The notes beneath the pieces were generated by a model. It was not told where the DNA came from. It searched no databases and saw nothing but the letters and a program-made list of their open reading frames with translations. DNA of 5,013 nt from Bacteriovoracales bacterium (GTDB lineage: Bacteria; Bdellovibrionota; Bacteriovoracia; Bacteriovoracales; Bacteriovoracaceae). A program made the translations under genes and the position numbers. Location of the stretch: contig SKGZ01000148.1 in the NCBI GenBank assembly GCA_007117175.1, positions 1 to 5,013 on the forward strand. The letters run 5' to 3'. Within the stretch, counting starts at the first letter, position 1. Every line of letters begins with the position of its first letter. Below, piece after piece: positions 1-4,697 of the stretch.

Positions 1-347
1 AGTGATTTTTCTCCCTGGCAGTAATTAATATCTTGGCTCTTACTTGCAGATTGCCAGGCACTACTAGGAAAGTTTTTATCTAAGTCCACTTGATGAGAAT
101 TTTCTTTTCGTCCATCACAGTATCCATCGATATTGAGAACAGGGATCACAATTAAGGGCAAATCATGCATTTGATGATTTTTAGAGAGCCAAGTATAGAG
201 CTCATTCAAAAGATATATTCCTTCTACCTCGTTTCCATGAAGACCTGCAATCAGATAAAGGTAGCGCTTATGTTGATAATCTGTCTTGAAAACTGGAATT
301 TCTTGCCCTTCTAAACTTTTTCCTGGTCTCAGATCATCAAATATCAT
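1..347 (-). CDS. M14-family zinc carboxypeptidase / murein-peptide-amidase-like protein, N-terminal part (runs off left edge)
   Basis: The gene starts at ATG 347-345 and is open to base 1, giving 115 residues; the C-terminus lies outside the window. HGNE at residues 37-40 after a hydrophobic strand (YLYLIAGL) matches the HxxE zinc site of M14 peptidases, so H37 and E40 are likely ligands. NIDGY (72-76) and VDLDKNFPS (87-95) match the family's NPDG and VDLNRNFP motifs. The last residues, around NYCQGEKS, fit the segment before the SEPE region. Family members cleave C-terminal residues or isopeptide bonds; MpaA-type members cut L-Ala-gamma-D-Glu-mDAP peptides during murein recycling. The third zinc His and catalytic Glu are not in view. 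Unusually, the canonical Arg and the Asn-Arg pair that hold the substrate carboxylate appear as K81, D90 and K91. The start overlaps the upstream PTPS stop (ATGA) and follows a purine-rich AGAGAAG, so translation is probably coupled. A succinylglutamate-desuccinylase-like amidohydrolase is an alternative. Confidence 0.8.
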   Translation of the reverse strand, partial: MIFDDLRPGKSLEGQEIPVFKTDYQHKRYLYLIAGLHGNEVEGIYLLNELYTWLSKNHQMHDLPLIVIPVLNIDGYCDGRKENSHQVDLDKNFPSSAWQSASKSQDINYCQGEKS

Positions 348-853
348 TTTTTCTTCTCTGCCTTAAAGACATAAACTGCTGATTGCCCTGGAGTTTCTTC
401 GACCTCAACTTCTAATTGAGAAAACTCAAATCCATATTCTTGTTGGACCTGCTCTCTGATTTTTTGGCAAAGGTAGATGGCCAGCCTTTCAGCGCTGGTA
501 TTGCTTAAATCAAGAATCAGTGTGTCTTTTTTGGGTAGGCTGAAGTAGGATTCATCCTTAGTGATGAGTTGCCAGTTTTGATCATCATCTTTGATTTGCA
601 AGTAAGGACAATTGCCGGGGATTAAAACCTTGTGATCCAAGCTATCACAGATACGTCTGACGATTGGCTTAATGTCCAAAAAGTCAAAAACCATATCATG
701 GATTAGCTCTGGAGCCTCTCCTTTGATTTGCACCCTATAATTATGACCGTGAAGTGGTTCTCGGCTGCCGTCTTCAAACATTAAAAAATGAGCACAGGCA
801 AAATTAAAATATTGTTTATAGACTTTTATGGAGTAGTCAAAGTTCAAACTCAA
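344..853 (-). CDS. 6-pyruvoyl-tetrahydropterin synthase / QueD superfamily protein, PTPS-III-like (Glu in place of catalytic Cys)
   Basis: This is a 169-residue T-fold pterin enzyme. Zinc ligands are visible as H22 (FACAH, 18-22) and H35/H37 (LHGHNY, 34-39). MVFDF (54-58), LDH (72-74, catalytic Asp/His region), NTSAERLA (118-125) and VEVEET (149-154, pterin-anchoring Glu at 152/153) follow in family order. QueD and PTPS-I have a catalytic Cys a few residues before HGH. Here there is no Cys between the zinc ligands; the segment reads E32-P-L-H-G-H, matching the ExxHGH signature of PTPS-III, which makes 6-hydroxymethyl-dihydropterin for folate and can replace FolB. The only nearby Cys is C20, before the first zinc His. 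The protein is longer than QueD (about 120 residues) because of an insertion between LDH and NTSAE (about 75-117). The start is a TTG; a second TTG at 847-845 (codon 3) is better spaced from AAAAGGA. It is the first gene of a unit with the M14 peptidase. Superfamily is sure; substrate is inferred, and queuosine synthesis (QueD) remains possible. Confidence 0.88.
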   Translation of the reverse strand: MSLNFDYSIKVYKQYFNFACAHFLMFEDGSREPLHGHNYRVQIKGEAPELIHDMVFDFLDIKPIVRRICDSLDHKVLIPGNCPYLQIKDDDQNWQLITKDESYFSLPKKDTLILDLSNTSAERLAIYLCQKIREQVQQEYGFEFSQLEVEVEETPGQSAVYVFKAEKKK

Positions 854-860
854 TCCTTTT
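854..860 (-). promoter_or_regulatory. Ribosome binding site of the PTPS-like gene
   Basis: Read on the minus strand this is AAAAGGA, directly abutting TTG 853-851 and lying 6 bases from a second in-frame TTG at 847-845. There is no ATG in frame before codon 25, which lies past the first zinc His, and an in-frame TGA lies at 877-875. The gene must therefore use a TTG, and normal Shine-Dalgarno spacing favours the one at 847. Confidence 0.5.
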
Positions 861-910
861 AGAACTTCAGTGTGTCATAGAAGAGCTAAATTTTCTACGG
901 CCAAAATCCT

Positions 911-938
911 TTGAATATGCGACAATAGGCTCTATAAA
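911..938 (+). promoter_or_regulatory. Candidate sigma-70-type promoter for the tyrS operon
   Basis: TTGAAT (911-916) and TATAAA (933-938) are separated by 16 bases in the divergent intergenic region, placing a transcript start near 945 and leaving a short leader before the tyrS ATG at 965. The matches to consensus are 4/6 and 5/6. No T-box or attenuator-like structure is visible in so short a leader. I see no convincing promoter for the minus-strand gene in the same gap. AT-rich sequence makes chance matches easy. Confidence 0.35.
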
Positions 939-949
939 AATATTTTAGA
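931..949 (+). repeat. 19-base imperfect palindrome overlapping the tyrS promoter -10
   Basis: The sequence runs from TCTATAAAA to TATTTTAGA around base 940, with 7 of 9 pairs complementary. It covers the proposed -10 and start site, so it could be an operator. AT-rich composition makes a chance origin quite possible. It contains the perfect 10-base palindrome AAAATATTTT (937-946). Confidence 0.2.
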
Positions 950-964
950 TTGACTGGGGTTCTT

Positions 965-2203
965 ATGAAAAAATGGAGTGGGCAGGAGTTAGAAGAAGAG
1001 TTGCAAAGACAATTAAAGCTCTTAAAGTTCCAGACGGTTGAAATTACTCCGGAAAATGAATTTATTGAGATGTTAAAACATTCCTTATCCAGCGGTGTCC
1101 CTTTAAGGGTGAAGTGTGGTATTGATCCCACTGGCAGTGATGTGCATTTAGGGCATTGTATTCCCTATTTAAAGATGCGCCAGTTTCAAGATTTAGGGCA
1201 TATTGGAGTGGTGGTGATCGGGGATTATACTGCTCAAATTGGAGACCCTTCGGGAAAAAATGAATCCAGACCTACTCTTTCAGCGGAGCAAGTCAAAGAA
1301 AATGCTCAGAGTTATTTAGAGCAAGTTTATAAAATTCTAGACCCTAAGCAAACTGAAGTCCGTTGGCAGTCAGAATGGTTCAATAAGGCAAGTTTGGCAG
1401 ACTTACTAACTTGGGCCCATCAGACAACTGTTGCTAAACTCCTTTCCCACGATACCTTTAGGTTACGTATTGAGCAGCAAAGTTCACTCGGCCTTCACGA
1501 ATTATTATACCCAGTCTTACAAGGTATTGATTCCGTTCATATTCAAGCAGATGTAGAGCTGGGGGGGAGTGATCAAAAATTTAATGTGTTAATGGGCAGA
1601 GATTATCAACGAGATGCTCAACAAAGGCCACAGGTTGCCATGTTATTACCCATTATTTTAGGGACTTGTGGAGTTGAAAAGATGAGTAAGTCTTTAAAGA
1701 ATTATATTGGAGTTCTGGATGAACCATTTGATCAATTTGGTAAAGTGATGAGTATTCCTGATGACTTAATGTTGGATTGGGCTAAGTATGTTAGCCAGAT
1801 GAATGAGCAGCAATACTTAGCTTATTCTGAAAAAGTAAAAAGTAATGAGTTGCACCCCAATGAGGCAAAAAAGAAATTGGCCAAGATGATTGTTGCCATC
1901 TTTCACGGATCTGATGTGGCTGATCAAATGCAGCAACAGTTTGAAACAGTTTTTGCCAAAAAGAAGCTTCCTGATGAAATTAATGAGTTTAAGATAACTG
2001 AACCGATGAAGGTCATTGATTTTTTAGTTCAATCTAAGCTTTGTCAATCTAATGGAGAAGCAAAGCGTATGATTCAGCAAAATGCGGTGAGTGTGGTGGA
2101 GGCAGAAAAAATTACTTCTTCTGATGCCAAAATTGATGCTGATTATCACCAAAAGGTGATTAAGGTGGGGAAAAGAAAATTCATGAGAGTGATTTATGAA
2201 TAA
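965..2203 (+). CDS. tyrS: Tyrosine--tRNA ligase (tyrosyl-tRNA synthetase)
   Basis: This cytoplasmic class I synthetase charges tRNA-Tyr with tyrosine using ATP. The 412-residue protein has KCGIDPTG (50-57) leading into the HIGH-type motif HLGH (61-64), the tyrosine-site segment GGSDQKFN (200-207), KMSKS (239-243) and a C-terminal S4-like RNA-binding domain (about 348-412). The DPT..D.HLGH and LHELLYP patterns and the length of just over 400 residues fit the TyrZ-like bacterial subgroup rather than the E. coli TyrS form. An in-frame TTG at 950 would add only five residues. ATG 965 is preferred because its product begins MKKWSGQELEEEL, a normal amphipathic start, and follows a weak SD-like GGGGT (956-960). 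The gene is intact, including a run of seven G at 1561-1567. It is the first gene of a plus-strand unit and overlaps rnhA by 8 bases. Confidence 0.97.
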   Translation: MKKWSGQELEEELQRQLKLLKFQTVEITPENEFIEMLKHSLSSGVPLRVKCGIDPTGSDVHLGHCIPYLKMRQFQDLGHIGVVVIGDYTAQIGDPSGKNESRPTLSAEQVKENAQSYLEQVYKILDPKQTEVRWQSEWFNKASLADLLTWAHQTTVAKLLSHDTFRLRIEQQSSLGLHELLYPVLQGIDSVHIQADVELGGSDQKFNVLMGRDYQRDAQQRPQVAMLLPIILGTCGVEKMSKSLKNYIGVLDEPFDQFGKVMSIPDDLMLDWAKYVSQMNEQQYLAYSEKVKSNELHPNEAKKKLAKMIVAIFHGSDVADQMQQQFETVFAKKKLPDEINEFKITEPMKVIDFLVQSKLCQSNGEAKRMIQQNAVSVVEAEKITSSDAKIDADYHQKVIKVGKRKFMRVIYE

Positions 2204-2825
2204 AAAGCAAGCCTTGCGTCTGTTAAAGGAGATGACGGATCACTTTCAAGATCCCAAAGTTACAAAGGCCTGTGACTTGTTAATACAAAAAGTTTCAGAA
2301 CTAAGTGATCAGGTTATTGATCAAAAAGAATTTCCATTGCCAAAACAATTGCAGGCCAAGAATGATTTCGCCCTTTATACTGATGGAGCTTGTCGAGGAA
2401 ACCCGGGACCAGGTTCTTGGTCTTGTTTTGCCACTGACCATCAAGGAAAGATGCTTTTTGAGTATTCAGCTTTTCAAGATTTGACCACTAATAATCAAAT
2501 GGAGTTAATCGCGGCCATTGAAGGATTCAAAGAATTAAAGGAAATTGGCAGTGGGGCAATGAATATTTATCTTTTTAGTGACTCACAATATGTTTGCAAA
2601 GGAATCACTGAGTGGCTAGCTTCATGGAAAAGAAGAGGATGGAAGAAGTCTGACGGGAAAGCTCCAGATCACCTTGCCTTATGGCAGCAGCTTGATCAAA
2701 TCTTGCAAGAGCAGGTTTTTCAAAAAGTTGAGTGTCACTGGGTGAGAGGGCATGCCGGGCATCCACAAAATGAATACTGTGATAGACTATGTAATGAGAT
2801 TTTAGATAGGGAGCAAACTCTATGA
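2196..2825 (+). CDS. rnhA: Ribonuclease HI with N-terminal extension
   Basis: The enzyme cleaves the RNA strand of RNA:DNA hybrids (R-loops, Okazaki primers) in the cytoplasm with two metal ions. The RNase H fold occupies about residues 57-209. D63 (YTDGACRGNPG), E103 (NNQMEL), D129 (SDSQYV) and D196 (NEYCD) correspond to E. coli D10, E48, D70 and D134, and H186 (VRGHAGH) to H124. The tryptophan- and lysine-rich segment 140-167 (WLASWKRRGW onward) is the basic handle of the E. coli type. About 56 extra residues precede the catalytic domain; they look helical and charged and do not resemble the hybrid-binding domain of eukaryotic or some bacterial RNases H1. ATG 2196 lies inside the end of tyrS, with a weak GAGAG 6 bases upstream. 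The 3' end overlaps the next start as ATGA, so all three genes are probably co-translated. Confidence 0.95.
   Translation: MNKKQALRLLKEMTDHFQDPKVTKACDLLIQKVSELSDQVIDQKEFPLPKQLQAKNDFALYTDGACRGNPGPGSWSCFATDHQGKMLFEYSAFQDLTTNNQMELIAAIEGFKELKEIGSGAMNIYLFSDSQYVCKGITEWLASWKRRGWKKSDGKAPDHLALWQQLDQILQEQVFQKVECHWVRGHAGHPQNEYCDRLCNEILDREQTL
2808..2813 (+). promoter_or_regulatory. Ribosome binding site for the 2822 gene
   Basis: AGGGAG lies inside the 3' end of rnhA, 8 bases before ATG 2822 and 11 before the adjacent ATG 2825. The spacing favours the first ATG, which overlaps the rnhA TGA. Confidence 0.5.
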
Positions 2826-3631
2826 TGAAATTAATTTTAATCTTATTTCCATTGTGTACATGGGCAACCTGCCAGTTAGATTCTAAATTTGAATACATCT
2901 CTCTTTCTGCTCCGGTCACTTCTTTTTTTGAACAATTACAAATTCTCAATGACACTTCCTTGAAAGTCATCTCACACTTTCATCCTACCAAGGGATTTGG
3001 GGGAGAACGTTGGCAGGGAGGAATCTATCTACCAGTTAAAAAAATTCGCTCTATACAGGCTCCCACTGTCTTGTTTTTTGATCAAAGTCAGGAGTTAAGA
3101 AATCTTCTTAATCAAGAACAGGTGAGCGAAAAAATTCAGGCAGTTGAGATTGCCACCGCACAAAAACCTCTTGCGACCATTTTTTCGGAATTAAAAGAGC
3201 AACTTATTCCCTATTTAAAAAATTGTTCATGGCAAATTAAAAAACTTGAAAATCAATTAGCCCAAGCAGAAGTTCTTTACCAGCAGGTGGAAGAAAAGAA
3301 AGATAAGGTTTTATTTTTCTTGGGAGAAATTAAGGAAAATCAATATCCTAATAAATTAGTGAATAATGATTTATTTGTTTCAGAGTTAAGAAAGCGAAAT
3401 CTTTTTACTGCTTACCCCGCAGACTCTGCCTACGTGGATTGGTCTGCTAAAATTCTCGGTCAATTTGAGGCGAAATGGTTTGTAGGACTCTCTGATCGCT
3501 GCTCTAAAGCAGAGTTTAAAACTGAGGGGCAAAAGCTAAACTTTTGCCACCCTCGCGTCTTTATACCTGGAATCGATCAAGTAGAAGTGATGGAAAAATT
3601 TCTTTCTCAGTGGCAAAAAGTGATCCACTAG
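2822..3631 (+). CDS. Secreted protein, putative class III (BtuF/TroA-like) ABC substrate-binding protein
   Basis: The 269-residue product begins with a short signal peptide (MMK, then hydrophobic 4-15) and probably acts in the periplasm. FEYISLSAPVTSFFEQL (23-39) resembles the opening strand and helix of BtuF/FhuD-like proteins (RIVSLSPxxTE). GGIYLPVKKIRSIQAPTVLFF (66-86) fits the next part, where family members read 'position of helix, then P-D-L-V-I'. A long charged, probably coiled helix (about 117-161) fits the rigid interlobe helix. VLFFLG (163-168), LFVSELRKRNLF (184-195) and KWFVGLSD (218-225) fit the C-lobe. Ligand would be a corrinoid, haem, siderophore or metal; no residue identifies which. 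C227 and C242 could form a disulphide. WATC at 14-17 is a poor lipobox. It is the last gene of the tyrS-rnhA unit. An ABC ATPase lies about 1.1 kb downstream beyond a convergent gene. I recognise the fold pattern only; the function is unproven. Confidence 0.55.
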   Translation: MMKLILILFPLCTWATCQLDSKFEYISLSAPVTSFFEQLQILNDTSLKVISHFHPTKGFGGERWQGGIYLPVKKIRSIQAPTVLFFDQSQELRNLLNQEQVSEKIQAVEIATAQKPLATIFSELKEQLIPYLKNCSWQIKKLENQLAQAEVLYQQVEEKKDKVLFFLGEIKENQYPNKLVNNDLFVSELRKRNLFTAYPADSAYVDWSAKILGQFEAKWFVGLSDRCSKAEFKTEGQKLNFCHPRVFIPGIDQVEVMEKFLSQWQKVIH

Positions 3632-4635
3632 GCGAGTATTTTCTTAACGCGGTCAAATTCTTTAGTGGAGATCACTGACTTGGGATTTTTCTTTTCCTGT
3701 GCGGCCATTTTTCTCATTTGCACCACTCTTTCTTTGCTAGGAGGGTGAGTACTCATGGCATCAGCAAGAGTGCTCATCAGTTTATTTGGGCCTTGGCGGT
3801 GTTGTTGCTCCATTTTTAATAATTTTTCATAAAAGAGACCAACATGATCTTTGCTATACTGACTGGCCACAGTGGTGCGAAAACCGACTCGGTCCGCTTC
3901 CATTTCATCTTCACGGGAATTGGCCATAAAAACGTATTTTTGAATTAAGAGTCCTCCGCCTGCACCAGCAGCAGCTCCATAAGTCGCCGCTCTGGCCATA
4001 CACTCTCTGTACTTAGGATCACTTCTTTGGCAGAGAATCTTGCCAAGAGCAGCTCCGCCCACTCCTCCCACTAAACCGCCACCTAACGCGTACCAAACAG
4101 ATTTTTTTTGTGCCTTTTTGGCCGCATCCATTCTTTCAGCAGTGTGCCTTGCCACCACATGGCCAATTTCATGACCAATCACTCCCGCTAATTCGGCCTC
4201 TGTTTCGGCCATCTTGACCAGTGGAGCAGTGACCATGATTTCGCCTGCTGGCAGGGCAAAGGCGTTGACCATATCCACATCCACCAGTGTAAAGCGGTAT
4301 TGATAGGGATTATCGGCAAGTTGATTGGCCTTAACAATTTTATGCCCCAACTCAGAGATATAGCGATTAGCCTCTTTATTCTTATGGGGTGGGTAGTCTT
4401 TCTTCATTTGTGGTAGCACTTCCTGGGTTAGCCTTTGCTCGTCTTCAACTGTTAAGGTAGTCTCTTGCCCAGTATTGTCCCCTTCGCGATATCTGGTCTT
4501 CTCTCCAGTGGCACAGGCGGCAATTAAAAAAGGAGCGGCTGCTAAAAAATTTCTTCGCCCTAGCGGTGTTTTCAGTAAATACTTTAATTCTTTTTCCAAA
4601 TGATTGAGTGCAGATAGAGGATCCATTTCACCCAT
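3628..4635 (-). CDS. M48-family zinc metalloprotease, predicted Tat-exported lipoprotein
   Basis: The 335-residue protein has a twin-arginine motif (GRRNFL, 26-31), a hydrophobic stretch and a lipobox IAAC with C41 as the lipidated Cys, so it should be membrane-anchored on the periplasmic side. NAFALPAGEIMV (124-135) and the zinc motif HEIGH (155-159, ligands H155 and H159, catalytic E156) are typical of BepA/LoiP-type M48 proteases. The third ligand is probably E244 in EMEADRVGF (244-252). Relatives degrade or help assemble outer-membrane proteins. Between the motifs lies a glycine/alanine-rich, possibly membrane-associated region (182-231) holding C202 and C212, the only Cys besides C41, which could form a disulphide. 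The first 26 residues form an unusually long, probably helical n-region before the Arg pair. ATG 4635 is fixed by a strong Shine-Dalgarno. No C-terminal TPR domain as in BepA is seen. Its stop overlaps that of the convergent gene. Confidence 0.93.
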   Translation of the reverse strand: MGEMDPLSALNHLEKELKYLLKTPLGRRNFLAAAPFLIAACATGEKTRYREGDNTGQETTLTVEDEQRLTQEVLPQMKKDYPPHKNKEANRYISELGHKIVKANQLADNPYQYRFTLVDVDMVNAFALPAGEIMVTAPLVKMAETEAELAGVIGHEIGHVVARHTAERMDAAKKAQKKSVWYALGGGLVGGVGGAALGKILCQRSDPKYRECMARAATYGAAAGAGGGLLIQKYVFMANSREDEMEADRVGFRTTVASQYSKDHVGLFYEKLLKMEQQHRQGPNKLMSTLADAMSTHPPSKERVVQMRKMAAQEKKNPKSVISTKEFDRVKKILA

Positions 4636-4640
4636 AAGAG

Positions 4641-4648
4641 ACTCCTTT
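4641..4648 (-). promoter_or_regulatory. Strong ribosome binding site of the M48 protease gene
   Basis: On the minus strand the site reads AAAGGAGT, five bases before ATG 4635-4633. It decides that start over the in-frame ATG at codon 4, and it is the best Shine-Dalgarno in the window. Confidence 0.75.
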
Positions 4649-4660
4649 GCATTGAGTTAT

Positions 4661-4689
4661 TCTAGAAATATCATAATGATTTTGTTAGA
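4661..4689 (+). promoter_or_regulatory. 29-base imperfect palindrome in the divergent intergenic region, candidate operator
   Basis: The arms centre on base 4675. The inner part is ATCAT-A-ATGAT (4670-4680, five of five pairs) and the outer ends are TCTA (4661-4664) and TAGA (4686-4689). In all, 11 of 14 pairs are complementary. It covers the proposed -10 of the protease and would also cover or abut any promoter for the divergent ABC gene (a weak TTGAGT at 4652-4657 with AATGAT at 4675-4680, spacer 17). That position suits a shared regulator. The stretch from 4672 (ATAATGAT) resembles one half of a Fur-type box, but the other half does not match. The binding protein is unknown. Confidence 0.4.
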
Positions 4690-4697
4690 GTTGTGAA
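4670..4697 (-). promoter_or_regulatory. Candidate sigma-70-type promoter of the M48 protease gene
   Basis: On the minus strand TTCACA (4697-4692) and TATGAT (4675-4670) are 16 bases apart, each matching five of six consensus positions. Transcription would begin near 4663, giving a leader of about 28 bases that holds the strong Shine-Dalgarno. The -35 overlaps the start codon of the divergent ABC ATPase gene. Confidence 0.5.

Noticed and set aside
950..964. TTG at 950 as the tyrS start
   Set aside because: It would add five residues (starting L-T-G-V-L) without a Shine-Dalgarno in front. ATG 965 gives a normal TyrRS N-terminus.
895..1131. Open frame of 78 codons on the minus strand across the tyrS start
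   Set aside because: It lies antisense to the conserved N-terminus of tyrS, shows no recognisable domain and has no good ribosome binding site. It is best explained as a shadow frame.
1561..1567. Run of seven G as a frameshift or slippage site in tyrS
   Set aside because: The frame reads straight through into the conserved GGSDQKFN motif. It may be error-prone in sequencing, but nothing suggests a broken or recoded gene.
2861..2875. Lipobox in the 269-residue secreted protein (WATC)
   Set aside because: W at -3 and T at -1 do not fit the lipobox pattern. An ordinary signal peptidase I site is more likely.
2605..2970. Open frame of 121 codons on the minus strand across the rnhA/binding-protein junction
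   Set aside because: It is antisense to the conserved RNase H catalytic region, and its residues look unpatterned (basic and low in motif content). The plus-strand genes explain the sequence.
3600..3660. Rho-independent terminator between the convergent genes
   Set aside because: The genes overlap at their stops, and no GC-rich hairpin with a T run is visible around the junction.
4672..4690. Fur box in the protease/ABC intergenic region
   Set aside because: The first nine bases resemble the consensus well but the second half does not, giving only about 10 of 19 matches. It is kept as part of the palindrome rather than called as a Fur site.
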